In this document: one piece after another, positions 26,108 through 35,037 of the stretch | Position numbering within the stretch: position 1 is the first letter of the stretch | Layout of the letters: every line of letters begins with the position of its first letter | DNA from: Gammaproteobacteria bacterium | GTDB taxonomy: Bacteria > Pseudomonadota > Gammaproteobacteria > Steroidobacterales > PWYM01 | Reading direction: 5' to 3' | Assembly: GCA_007693855.1 (NCBI GenBank) | Contig: RECU01000053.1 | Coordinates: 154,445 to 218,444, forward strand | Length of the DNA: 64,000 nucleotides | Program-made: the position numbers and the translations under genes | The notes under the pieces: generated by a model | The model's database searches: none | What the model saw: the letters and a program-made list of their open reading frames with translations, nothing else | What the model was told of the DNA's origin: nothing

Positions 26108-27499
26108 ATGAGCGCATCGGCACGCGAACTGCCACCACAACAGGGCGGCGACGCCCGCTCGGAGGGGGTGGCCTACCAGGGCCTGCTCGATCGCGACACC
26201 CGCGAAGTGCCGGAAGTGCTGCGCGAAGTGCACTGTCCGGAACTCGGCTCGGCGGACATTCCGGCCGAGTTGTTCACCTCACAGGCGGTGCACGATCTTG
26301 AAATGGACCGGATGTGGCGTCGCGTCTGGCAGATGGCCTGCCGCGAGGAGGAGATTCCAGAAGTCGGCGATCACGTCGTCTACGAGATCGGCCACCTGTC
26401 CTTCATCGTGGTGCGCACCGACGCCGGCTACCGCGCGTTCTACAACAGCTGCCTGCACCGCGGCCGCCAGCTGCGTGACGAAGACGGATCGGTCAGCGAG
26501 TTCCGCTGCCCCTTCCACGGCTTCACCTGGAACCTCGACGGCACCCTGAAAGAGATCCCCTGCCGTTGGGATTTTCCGCACCTGAACGAAGACAACACGC
26601 GCCTGCCCGAGGTGCGCGTCGACACCTGGGGCGGTTTCGTATTCATCAACCTGGATGAGCAGGCACCACCGCTCCACGAGTACCTCGGCATCCTGCCGCA
26701 GCACTTCGAGCGCTGGCCGCTGGAACAGACCTGGAAAGCCGTGCATGTGCAGAAGATCGTACGCGCCAACTGGAAAGTGGTGATGGAAGCCTTCATCGAG
26801 TCCTGGCACTCGGTGGAGACGCATCCGCAGATCCTGCCCTATACGGCCGATTCGAACTCACAATACGACTGGTGGGGCGACAATATCAGCCGCACGATCA
26901 CGGCCATGGGCTCACCCAGCCCGCACCTGCGCGATGTCGCCGAGCAGGAAATCATGACCGCGCTGGCACGGACTTCGGGGCGCATGTCCGGTACCGAGGA
27001 AGACGATTCCCTCAAGGTCCCCGAGGGCAAGAGCGCCCGCGAACACATGGCCGATGTCAACCGCGCCGAGTTCGGTCGGCTGTTCGGCATCGACCTCACC
27101 GACGCCTCCGACGCCGAGGTCCTGGACGCCATCCTCTACAGCGTGTTCCCGAACTTCATCCCGTGGGCAGGCTACAACCCGAATATCGTCTATCGCTTCC
27201 GACCCAACGGCAGCGACTGCCATTCATCGATCATGGACGTCATCATCCTGATGCGCTTCGCCGAGGGGGCCGAAAAGCCCGAGCCTGTGCCCGTGCACAA
27301 GCTCGGTGCCGACGACCCCTGGCAGGATGCCCCGGAGCTCGGGGCGCTCGGCTATATCTTCGACCAGGACATGGGCAACCTGCCCTATGTGCAGAAGGGG
27401 CTCATGTCCTCGCGCAAGGGCGCGATCAGTCTGGCGAACTACCAGGAAGCGCGGCTGCGCCACCTGCACCGGACGCTGGATGGTTACCTGGCGGACTGA
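26108..27499 (+). CDS. Rieske non-heme iron oxygenase, alpha subunit
   Basis: A 463-residue aromatic-ring-hydroxylase-type oxygenase. The Rieske [2Fe-2S] cluster ligands are C115, H117, C134 and H137 (CLH and CPFH). The catalytic iron site has H234 and H239 in ESWHSVETHP and probably D419 or D421 in FDQDMGN. Between these lies an insert (about residues 255-345) rich in acidic residues, longer than in many relatives. The ATG at 26108 has a strong GGAGG site; an upstream in-frame ATG 16 codons earlier lacks one. No ferredoxin, reductase or beta subunit gene is next to it. A dyad operator sits upstream. It overlaps the convergent CitE-like gene by 16 bases. The substrate is unknown; a near relative is the gene at 50034. 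Confidence 0.92.
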   Translation: MSASARELPPQQGGDARSEGVAYQGLLDRDTREVPEVLREVHCPELGSADIPAELFTSQAVHDLEMDRMWRRVWQMACREEEIPEVGDHVVYEIGHLSFIVVRTDAGYRAFYNSCLHRGRQLRDEDGSVSEFRCPFHGFTWNLDGTLKEIPCRWDFPHLNEDNTRLPEVRVDTWGGFVFINLDEQAPPLHEYLGILPQHFERWPLEQTWKAVHVQKIVRANWKVVMEAFIESWHSVETHPQILPYTADSNSQYDWWGDNISRTITAMGSPSPHLRDVAEQEIMTALARTSGRMSGTEEDDSLKVPEGKSAREHMADVNRAEFGRLFGIDLTDASDAEVLDAILYSVFPNFIPWAGYNPNIVYRFRPNGSDCHSSIMDVIILMRFAEGAEKPEPVPVHKLGADDPWQDAPELGALGYIFDQDMGNLPYVQKGLMSSRKGAISLANYQEARLRHLHRTLDGYLAD

Positions 27500-28359
27500 G
27501 CCGCCTGGGCGAGGATGCGCTGCGCCTGTTTCAGGTGGGGCGCGTCGAGCAGCTTGCCGTGCAACGACAGCGCCCCGTCGCCGGAGCCTTCGGCGAAGAC
27601 TGCGATCACGGCACGCGCCCACTCGACCTCGTCGTCACCCGGCGTAAAGGCCTCGTTGATCACCGACACCTGGTCGGGGTGGATGGCGAGCTTCCCGGCG
27701 AAACCATCCGCCCGGGCGCGACGGCAGCTCTCACGCAGCCCCTCACGGTCGCGAAAATCGGTATAGACGGTATCGATGGCCTGAATGCCCGCCGCCGCCG
27801 CACCGGCCAGCACCAGCGAACGAGCCAGCTGATAGGTCGGCAGCCACTCGCCCTTGCTGTCGCGGTTGCGAGCGGCCCCAAGATCGACCGCGAGGTCTTC
27901 GGCGCCCCAGGTCAGGCCCTGCAGGCGCGGGCCCGCCGCGTCGAGCGTGCCCAGCTCGAACAGCGAGCGCGCCGTCTCTGTTCCGACCGCCACCATCGGA
28001 ATACTGTTCTCGGCCAGCCCCTCGCGCGCTTCCAGCGCCGCGAGTGCGGCGTCCAGGCGCTGCAGGTCGGCCACCGTACGGAATTTCGGCAGCATGATCC
28101 CATCCGGGCGCCCGCCCACCACGGCGGCAAGATCCGCCAGGGCCAACGGACCGTCCAGCGGGTTGATGCGCACCCACACCGGGGCCGCCCGCGGTGTCGG
28201 GCGGGCATCCAGCGCCTCGCGGACGCGCTTGCGGGCCACAGTCTTGGCCTCCGGGAGCACCGCATCCTCCAGGTCGAGGATGACCGCGTCGGATTCGAGC
28301 GCATCGAGCTTGGCGAGCTTGCGCTCGCTGTCTCCCGGAATGAACAGCCACGACCTCAT
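27484..28359 (-). CDS. CitE-like CoA-ester lyase (HpcH/HpaI aldolase family)
   Basis: A 291-residue TIM-barrel lyase. It opens with RSWLFIPGDSERKLAK and has the metal- and CoA-binding blocks VILDLEDAV, the Arg in VWVRIN and LTWGAEDLA, ending with KLAIHPDQV, as in CitE, malyl-CoA and citramalyl-CoA lyases. These cleave a beta-hydroxyacyl-CoA (malyl or citramalyl type) into two smaller pieces. The ATG at 28359 follows AGGAGAAGG; the frame runs 54 codons further into the promoter of the divergent gene. A MaoC-type hydratase gene is divergent to it, a common partnership in which hydration is followed by C-C cleavage. The operator-linked Rieske gene is convergent, overlapping by 16 bases. Exact CoA ester unknown. 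Confidence 0.85.
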   Translation of the reverse strand: MRSWLFIPGDSERKLAKLDALESDAVILDLEDAVLPEAKTVARKRVREALDARPTPRAAPVWVRINPLDGPLALADLAAVVGGRPDGIMLPKFRTVADLQRLDAALAALEAREGLAENSIPMVAVGTETARSLFELGTLDAAGPRLQGLTWGAEDLAVDLGAARNRDSKGEWLPTYQLARSLVLAGAAAAGIQAIDTVYTDFRDREGLRESCRRARADGFAGKLAIHPDQVSVINEAFTPGDDEVEWARAVIAVFAEGSGDGALSLHGKLLDAPHLKQAQRILAQAAQSAR

Positions 28360-28448
28360 CGCCTTCTCCTGTATCGGACCCGGCGGATGGTACCACCGTC
28401 CATCCAGAGGTTCTGGTAGCCTTGCGGTCCGTGAACAGCGGTCAGCCC

Positions 28449-28937
28449 ATGAGTCCAGCGCAGACCAGAGACATGCAGCGACGGTACGAAGACCTGCATC
28501 CGGGTGAGGTGCGCGAATCATCTACCCATGTGGTCGACAAGGATCACATGCTGGCCTTTGCCCGCCAGTTCGATCCACAGTATTTCCATGCCGACGAGGT
28601 CGCGGCGCGCGACTCGACGTTCGGCGAGGTCATCGCGTCAGGCATCTATACGATGGCGCTGTGGCGGCGGCTGGACCACGAAATCGCCGGCGACATCGAC
28701 TGGATCTGCGGCATCGCCTGGGACGATGTCAGGTTTCCGGTGGCCGTACGCGCAGGCGATCGGCTTCGGGCACGCGCGCGGGTGCTGGAAAAACGCCTCT
28801 CGCGCACGCGGCCGGAACGCGGGGTGGTCGTCATGCTCTATGAGCTGTTCAATCAGCGTGACGAGACGGTATTCACCTGCCGCAGCACCAACCTCGTCCA
28901 CCGCCACGGCGCGGCGGATGCCGGGCCGGAGGCGTGA
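28449..28937 (+). CDS. MaoC-like hydratase (hot-dog fold)
   Basis: A 162-residue hot-dog protein of the MaoC/(R)-hydratase family. FDPQYFHADEVAA places the catalytic D and H residues, and the block VIASGIYTMAL follows, as in the family. It hydrates an enoyl-CoA or a mesaconyl-type CoA ester. The ATG at 28449 is used; a GTG at 28431 and an ATG at 28473 are also possible because none has a strong ribosome site. It is divergent from the CitE-like lyase gene (gap about 90 bases), which suggests consecutive steps in breaking down one CoA ester. Its stop is three bases from the convergent TonB-domain protein. Confidence 0.8.
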   Translation: MSPAQTRDMQRRYEDLHPGEVRESSTHVVDKDHMLAFARQFDPQYFHADEVAARDSTFGEVIASGIYTMALWRRLDHEIAGDIDWICGIAWDDVRFPVAVRAGDRLRARARVLEKRLSRTRPERGVVVMLYELFNQRDETVFTCRSTNLVHRHGAADAGPEA

Positions 28938-28940
28938 GGG

Positions 28941-30743
28941 TCAGCGGATCTCGAAGCGCAGCCGCACGAATGCCGGCTGCTCGATGATTTCACCTTCCAC
29001 CTGGACCGGACGGTAACGCCAGCGCGCGAGCGCCGCAGCAGCACTGTCCTCGAACACCCCCGGGGGCTCTGCCTCGATGACCCGAATGGCATCGGGATAG
29101 CCATCCCTGCCTACCACGAAGGCAAGTTCCACCCAACCCTCCTGGTTGGCCCGATACGCGCGCCGCGGATATTCCGGCGCCCGGTAGTCCAGACGCTCCA
29201 GCTCGCTCTCGGGCACTACACGGGTCCGCGCGTCGGCCAGCCGCTCGGCCCGGGACAGGACCCGTTCGGCCGCGCCGACTTCCAGGGGGACCACGCCGAG
29301 GTCCCGGGCATACGCCAGCGCCGTCCGGGCACCAGCGAGATCGTCAGTGGCCACCGCTGCGGCACTCTGCGCGAGCAGTGCCCGGGCAAGCTGCTGTTCG
29401 GCGACGAACAGCATCGCAGGGCCGGCACCGGTTTCACGCAGCGCCTCGAGGTAATCCGCCGCGCTGTCTCCCCTGGGCGCCAGCAGCCAGCCGCGCGCCA
29501 ACCGCTCCTGCACCAGTGCCAGAATGCCGCGTTGCGCGCGGGCCTGCGCGAGGGCCTCATCGGTGGTGTTCTCAGCAGTGTCGGTGATCTCCACAGCTGC
29601 CTCGATCTCGGTGGTTTCCGCTGTCTCTGCCGCCGTCGGCGCGGGCTCGGCTACAGGCGTCGGCGTGGCGGGCACGATGACGACGGCGGGCGCGGTCGCC
29701 TCGGCCGTCTGCCGCCGTAACCGGTCCTGCAGCATGGCGAGGCGCGGATGGCCGGGGGTGCGTGCAGCCACCGCTTGCAGTCGCTGCTCGGCCGAGGCTG
29801 CGTCGCCGGCCGCAAGCGCCTGCTCGGCCAGACCGAGTTCGGCCAGCCACACGCGTTCGAGACCCAGTCGGGCCCGGCCGTTCGCCGGATCGGCCTCGAG
29901 CACCCGCCGCAGCAGCATCTCCGCACTGTCAGGCGCCGGGCCGAGCACGCGCCCGGCCATCAGCGCCGCCTCCGCCTGCTCGAGCAGCACCGGGGGGGCC
30001 TCCGCTGCACGCTGCGGCGGGACGCTGTCGCTGACGTTTTCAGCACGGGCGGCCGAAGAGCGACTGGTGTCGCTTGCAGGCGGGGCTGATCGCTCCCGGT
30101 CCAGCATCACCCACGCGCCCGCGGCAGCCAGGACCACCAGGGCAACGGCGCTCCCGGCCAGCAAGGCACCGCGCGCCACCCGCGCTGGCGGCACGGCGGC
30201 CGCCTCCATGGCTGGGACCTGCGCGCCCTGGTCTGGTGCGACGGCCGCCAGCGCCAGATGACGACGGACCGCCGCCTCCAGGGCCAACCGCGCTTGACCC
30301 ATCGACAGCGGCGCGGGCAGCACCCGCAGGACACCTTCGCCGCCGACCAGGCCCATCAACTCACTCGCCGCCTCGCGCGCGGCCACCACGATACTGACCA
30401 GCCCCGGCTGGTGTCGCTGCATGCGCGCGCACAGCGCTGCCACATCGGTGCAGGCCGCCGCATCGACGACGAGCACTCCGGGATCCAGCCTTGCCAGCAA
30501 GGCCATCGCCGCCGCCTCGTCCGCGGTGGCATGCACCGGGTGCTGGCCGCCACTGACGCCAGACAGGGTCGCCAGCAGCGCATCGTCTTCGGTAAACACC
30601 AGCACCGCGACGCTGCTTTCGGTCAGCAGGGCATCGACATCACCCGCGCCCAGGGGCGCCTCCGGACGAGGGTCAGGCGACCCCGTCAGGTCGCGCGAGG
30701 CCAGATCATCAGCCGGCATCACCGTTGCTGGTTCACGCTCCAT
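28941..30743 (-). CDS. Receiver-like/transmembrane/TonB C-terminal domain fusion protein
   Basis: A 600-residue protein of uncommon architecture. Residues 43-165 look like a degenerate response-regulator receiver (VAVLVFTEDDALLATLSG start; VLVVDAAA where the phosphorylated Asp would be, D94). A single membrane helix spans about 192-214. The middle (about 245-475) holds TPR-like Ala/Leu repeats around an acidic Thr-rich linker. The last 90 residues form a TonB C-terminal domain, with YPRRAYRANQEGWVELAFVV and later FEDSAAAALARWRYRP. This would place the receiver in the cytoplasm and the TonB domain in the periplasm, contacting an outer-membrane receptor or another partner. No ExbB/ExbD genes are beside it. 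It follows an MFS gene on the same strand by 118 bases. Function unproven. Confidence 0.65.
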   Translation of the reverse strand: MEREPATVMPADDLASRDLTGSPDPRPEAPLGAGDVDALLTESSVAVLVFTEDDALLATLSGVSGGQHPVHATADEAAAMALLARLDPGVLVVDAAACTDVAALCARMQRHQPGLVSIVVAAREAASELMGLVGGEGVLRVLPAPLSMGQARLALEAAVRRHLALAAVAPDQGAQVPAMEAAAVPPARVARGALLAGSAVALVVLAAAGAWVMLDRERSAPPASDTSRSSAARAENVSDSVPPQRAAEAPPVLLEQAEAALMAGRVLGPAPDSAEMLLRRVLEADPANGRARLGLERVWLAELGLAEQALAAGDAASAEQRLQAVAARTPGHPRLAMLQDRLRRQTAEATAPAVVIVPATPTPVAEPAPTAAETAETTEIEAAVEITDTAENTTDEALAQARAQRGILALVQERLARGWLLAPRGDSAADYLEALRETGAGPAMLFVAEQQLARALLAQSAAAVATDDLAGARTALAYARDLGVVPLEVGAAERVLSRAERLADARTRVVPESELERLDYRAPEYPRRAYRANQEGWVELAFVVGRDGYPDAIRVIEAEPPGVFEDSAAAALARWRYRPVQVEGEIIEQPAFVRLRFEIR

Positions 30744-30861
30744 CCCGCTCCCGATCCGACAGACGCCCGCGCGCGAAGGGTCGCACGCCTGGCAGGGTCC
30801 TCAGTATAGGAAGGCTCACCCGCAGGGCGCGCAGCCGGAACGCGATTCTGTGAAGCCAGTC

Positions 30862-32190
30862 TCAGGCTGGCGGGCGCGACTGCGGCGGATGGTCGGATTC
30901 TGCGGCCTCGGCGGCCTCCACCTGGGCTTCGGCCGCCATCTCCACGGCCACCGGGGACACGGCCGGACGGGTCGCCACCCAGGGGCGCTTGCTGTCCTCG
31001 TCCGGGCCCACGTGCAGGAAGATGCGCCAGACGGAGAACACCAGCAGCAGGAGACTGACCAGCAGGAAGAACCAGAGGAATCCGGCCCCGCCAAGCGTCC
31101 CCATCAACAGCGCCACCAGCAGCGGCCCCGCAGCTGCACCTGCACCGGACAGCAGAATCAGCGTACTGCTCGCCGCGACCATTTGATCCAGCGCCAGCTG
31201 ATCATTCAGGTGCGAGGCGGCGATCCCGTGGACTGGCAGTGTGGCCCCGCCGAGCAGGAGCATCGCCAGGTAGAACAGCGGTGAGCCGACCGCGACCCAC
31301 AGGGTGGCCAGCGCCGCCAGCAATGCCAGCCCCGCCGCCAGGCTGACCACCCGCCGGCGATCAATCCGATCCGACAGCAGACCGAGCGGCCACTGCAGCA
31401 GCATCGCCCCGAGAATGGGCATCGCCACAAGACTGGCCGTCTGTGCGACCGACAGCCCGGCGGTGGCGGCATACACGGCGGTCATGCCGAAGATCGCGCC
31501 TGAAGCAAGCCCCGCGGCGATCACACCGACGACGGCCATCGGCGAGCGCTGGTAGATCGCCGGCAACGGCAGCGCGGAGGCACGCGCGAAGCTCGGCCCC
31601 TGGCGGGAACTCAGCACCAGCGGTACTGCGGCCAGCGACACCAGCACCGACACCAGCATGAACAGGGCAGGCAGCTGCGGATCGGCGAGGTTGAGCAGAA
31701 ACTGCCCCGCCGCGAGGCCGCCAAAGTTGATCATCATGTAGACGGCGAAAATGCGCCCGCGCGTCTGGTTGCTCGCACGGTCGTTGAGCCAGCTCTCGGC
31801 GACGATGTAGATGCCGGCGAAACATATCCCCGAGAGCACTCGCAGCACCACCCAGGCATAGACATCGACCGCCACCGAGTGCACGAGGATCGTCATCGAG
31901 GCGAGCGAGGCGAGCGCGGCGAACACGCGGATATGGCCAACTTTCGCCACCAGGCGGCTGGTGGTCAGCGAACCGACGAGAAACCCCAGATAGTAGGCCG
32001 ACATCATCAGGCCGGTAGCGATGGTCGGAAAACCCTCGAGGGTAGCCCTGAGGCCCAACAGGGTGCCCTGCAGCCCCGCCCCCAGCATGATCAGCGCGAG
32101 GCCCAGCAGCAACGGCCAGGTGCTGCGCAGTGCGGCGCCGAGACTGGCCTCGGGCAACGCCGGAAGCGGAGATGCGGGGGAAGCGGTCAT
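30862..32190 (-). CDS. MFS transporter, YcaD-like
   Basis: A 442-residue major facilitator protein with twelve predicted membrane helices. The N-terminal half has TSRLVAKVGHIRVFA as the loop between helices two and three, and the middle has LGLLSDRIDRRR, the equivalent loop of the second half. The block IYIVAESWLNDRASNQTRG is characteristic of the YcaD/MFS_1 subgroup. Residues from about 400 form an acidic Ala-rich cytoplasmic tail. Substrate unknown. It is divergent from the Pat acetyltransferase gene (132-bp gap) and lies upstream of the TonB-domain protein on the same strand. Confidence 0.8.
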   Translation of the reverse strand: MTASPASPLPALPEASLGAALRSTWPLLLGLALIMLGAGLQGTLLGLRATLEGFPTIATGLMMSAYYLGFLVGSLTTSRLVAKVGHIRVFAALASLASMTILVHSVAVDVYAWVVLRVLSGICFAGIYIVAESWLNDRASNQTRGRIFAVYMMINFGGLAAGQFLLNLADPQLPALFMLVSVLVSLAAVPLVLSSRQGPSFARASALPLPAIYQRSPMAVVGVIAAGLASGAIFGMTAVYAATAGLSVAQTASLVAMPILGAMLLQWPLGLLSDRIDRRRVVSLAAGLALLAALATLWVAVGSPLFYLAMLLLGGATLPVHGIAASHLNDQLALDQMVAASSTLILLSGAGAAAGPLLVALLMGTLGGAGFLWFFLLVSLLLLVFSVWRIFLHVGPDEDSKRPWVATRPAVSPVAVEMAAEAQVEAAEAAESDHPPQSRPPA

Positions 32191-32322
32191 GGATCTGACA
32201 CCAGCGGCCCGGCAGGAGGCCGGCCGCGAAACGATGAGTGGGTGATTCTAGCGCAGGCATTCCGGCACTGCAGGCGGATGTCCAGTCGTGAACCTGTCAT
32301 CCGGATCTGCGATCATCAGAGG

Positions 32323-35001
32323 ATGTCAGTTCGTCACCTTGATCGGCTATTCCGCCCGCGCTCGGTCGCGGTTTTCGGCGCCTCCGACCGCGCCGGCAGC
32401 GTCGGCGCCGCGGTCATGCACAACCTGCTTGCCGGCGGCTTTGCCGGCGCCCTGTATCCGGTGAACCCGAAGCACCGGCAGATCCAGGGCCTGCAGGCGT
32501 TCCGGAACACCCAGGCGCTGCCCGAAACGCCTGATCTCGCCGTGCTGTGTACGCCGCCCGCCTCCATCCCCGGCCTGATCGAAGACCTGGGGGCGCGCGG
32601 CACGCGCGCCGCCATCGTCATCACCGCCGGTTTCAAGCAGGCGAGCCAGGCTGCGGGACGGGACCTCGAAGCGCAGATGCTGGCCGCTGCCGGACGTCAT
32701 GGCCTGCGCATTCTCGGCCCGAACTGCGTCGGCCTCATCGTCCCGGCCCTTGGCCTGAATGCCAGTTTCGCCCCGGACGGTGCCAGCCCCGGCAGCATCG
32801 CCTTCGTCACCCAGTCAGGCGCGCTTGCCACCACGGTGCTGGACTGGGCCAGCGAGCGACGCATCGGCTTCTCCTGTTTCGTCTCCATGGGCAACTGCCT
32901 GGACGTCGACATCGGCGATGTCATCGATTATCTCGGCAGTGACGCCGACACCCGCGCGATCCTCCTGTACATGGAATCCTTGCGCGAGGCGCGCAAGTTC
33001 ATGTCGGCGGCCCGGGCGGCAGCGCGCAACAAGCCACTGATCATCGTCAAGGCGGGCCGGGTTCCGGAGGGCGCCAAGGCCGCCGCCTCGCATACCGGCG
33101 CGCTCGCGGGCAGCGACGTGGTCTACGATGCCGCCATCCGCCGGGCCGGCGCCCTGCGCGTCTACGGTATCGAGGACCTGTTCACCACCGCCGAGGTACT
33201 CGGCCGCAGCCGACGGGTGCGGGGCGCGCGCCTGGCCATTCTGACCAACGGTGGCGGCCCCGGCATCCTGGCCACCGATGCGCTCATCGAGCGGGGAGGG
33301 GAACTGGCTGAACTCTCGCCGGCAACACTCGAGGCGCTGGATAGCCTGCTGCCCGGCAACTGGTCACGCGGCAATCCTCTGGACATCATCGGCGACGCCT
33401 CGCCGCAGCGCTATCGTGATGCCCTCGGCGTCCTGCTGGAGGACCGCGCCTGCGATGCGGTGCTCATCGTGCATGCACCGACTGCACTTGCGGCCAGCCC
33501 GGACATCGCCGATGCACTGGCCGAGGCTGCGGCGGCCAGCCGCAAGCCGGTGCTCGGCTGCTGGTTGGGCGGGGCCTCGGCGCGCGAGGCGGCGCGACGG
33601 TTTGCCGCGGCGGGACTGCCCAGCTTCGATGCCCCCGAAGACGCCGTTGCAGCCTTCATGCGCATGCTCGAGTACCGGGCCAACCAGGAGTCGCTGACCG
33701 AGATGCCGGAGACTCTGCCGGGCATTGCGCACATCGACGCCGACGCGATCAGCGAGATCATCACCACCGCCCGGGGCGAAGGGCGACGTTGGCTGAGCGA
33801 GGTTGAGGCCAAGCAGGTGTTCTCGGCCTATGGCATCCCGGTGGTGGAAACCCGAATCGCCGCCAGTGCCGAGGAGGCTGTGCGTATCGCTGGCGAGATC
33901 GGCTTCCCCGTTGCCCTCAAGGTGCTCTCGCCCGACATCACGCACAAGTCCGACGTGGGCGGCGTGGTCCTTGATCTCGACTCGGCCGAGACGGTCCGCG
34001 AGGCAGCCGAGGGTATCGCGCGGCGGGTGGCCGCCCGCAGTGATGTGCGTCTGCAGGGGTTTGCCGTGCAGGCGATGGCCCGACGCCCGGGCGCTTTCGA
34101 GCTGATCATCGGCAGCCACACCGACCCCATCTTCGGCCCGGTGCTGCTGTTCGGCCAGGGCGGCACCGGCGTCGAAGTCATCCGTGACAGCGCCATTGCG
34201 CTGCCGCCGCTGAACATGGCGCTGGCCCGGCAGCTGGTTGAACGCACCCGCATCTCACGCCTGCTGGCCGGCTATCGCCAGCACCCTGCGGCGCGCATCG
34301 ACCTCATCTGCGAGACGCTGGTGCGCATCTCCCGACTCGTCGCCGACCTCGAGGACGTCGCCTCACTGGATATCAATCCGCTGATCGCGGATGCCGAGGG
34401 CGTGCTGGCGCTGGATGCCCGCATCGAACTGCGGGCGCCGGAGGACGGGCCCCGGCCAGAGCTCGCGATCTCGCCCTACCCGGCCGGGCTCGAGGAGCAC
34501 ATCGAATTCGAAGGCCAGGCCGTGGTGTTGCGGCCGATCCGCCCGGAGGACGAACCCGCCCACCGCGAGTTCTTCGAACACCTCCAGGATGAGGATATCC
34601 GGTTTCGTTTCTTCGGCGTGATGAAGGTCCTCGAGCATTCCCAGCTGGCCCGCTACACGCAGATCGACTACAACCGCGAGATGGCTTTCATCGCCACCGA
34701 GACCGCTGAAGGTGAGCGCACTCTGGGCGCTGTGCGTGCCGTGACCGACCCTGACCGCCTGCGCGCCGAATTCGCCATCATCGTGCGCTCGGACATCAAG
34801 GGCCGCGGCCTGGGACGTATTCTGCTTGAGAAACTGATTCGCTACTGTCGCGACACCGGCGTGGGCGAAGTGGTCGGCCAGGTGCTGCAGGACAACCACC
34901 GGATGCTGGCCTTGGCGCGGGACCTGGGGTTCACGGTCGGCGCCGCCCGCCAGGGCATCCACGAGGTGACCCTGCGCACCGGTCCCGCACCGGCGGACTG
35001 A
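32323..35001 (+). CDS. Pat/PatZ-type protein lysine acetyltransferase (ACD-like + GNAT)
   Basis: An 892-residue protein, close to E. coli PatZ in length. Residues about 1-135 form a CoA-binding Rossmann domain (RSVAVFGAS), 145-470 the succinyl-CoA-synthetase-like ligase region with SHTGALAG (H257), 490-700 an ATP-grasp domain with GFPVALKVLSPDITHKSD, and 740-892 a GNAT domain with IKGRGLGRILLEKLI. Such enzymes acetylate acetyl-CoA synthetase and other targets in response to acetyl-CoA. The ATG at 32323 matches the family N-terminus; an ATG 15 codons earlier is possible. H257 is the phosphohistidine position of ADP-forming acetyl-CoA synthetases, so residual ligase activity cannot be dismissed. 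It is divergent from the MFS gene. Confidence 0.9.
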   Translation: MSVRHLDRLFRPRSVAVFGASDRAGSVGAAVMHNLLAGGFAGALYPVNPKHRQIQGLQAFRNTQALPETPDLAVLCTPPASIPGLIEDLGARGTRAAIVITAGFKQASQAAGRDLEAQMLAAAGRHGLRILGPNCVGLIVPALGLNASFAPDGASPGSIAFVTQSGALATTVLDWASERRIGFSCFVSMGNCLDVDIGDVIDYLGSDADTRAILLYMESLREARKFMSAARAAARNKPLIIVKAGRVPEGAKAAASHTGALAGSDVVYDAAIRRAGALRVYGIEDLFTTAEVLGRSRRVRGARLAILTNGGGPGILATDALIERGGELAELSPATLEALDSLLPGNWSRGNPLDIIGDASPQRYRDALGVLLEDRACDAVLIVHAPTALAASPDIADALAEAAAASRKPVLGCWLGGASAREAARRFAAAGLPSFDAPEDAVAAFMRMLEYRANQESLTEMPETLPGIAHIDADAISEIITTARGEGRRWLSEVEAKQVFSAYGIPVVETRIAASAEEAVRIAGEIGFPVALKVLSPDITHKSDVGGVVLDLDSAETVREAAEGIARRVAARSDVRLQGFAVQAMARRPGAFELIIGSHTDPIFGPVLLFGQGGTGVEVIRDSAIALPPLNMALARQLVERTRISRLLAGYRQHPAARIDLICETLVRISRLVADLEDVASLDINPLIADAEGVLALDARIELRAPEDGPRPELAISPYPAGLEEHIEFEGQAVVLRPIRPEDEPAHREFFEHLQDEDIRFRFFGVMKVLEHSQLARYTQIDYNREMAFIATETAEGERTLGAVRAVTDPDRLRAEFAIIVRSDIKGRGLGRILLEKLIRYCRDTGVGEVVGQVLQDNHRMLALARDLGFTVGAARQGIHEVTLRTGPAPAD

Positions 35002-35037
35002 TCGAAACACGGGCCGCGGCGTCGTGGGGCAACATGC

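Noticed and set aside
32278..32322. An ATG 15 codons before the chosen Pat start
   Set aside because: The family N-terminus aligns with the ATG at 32323; the upstream stretch has no similarity.
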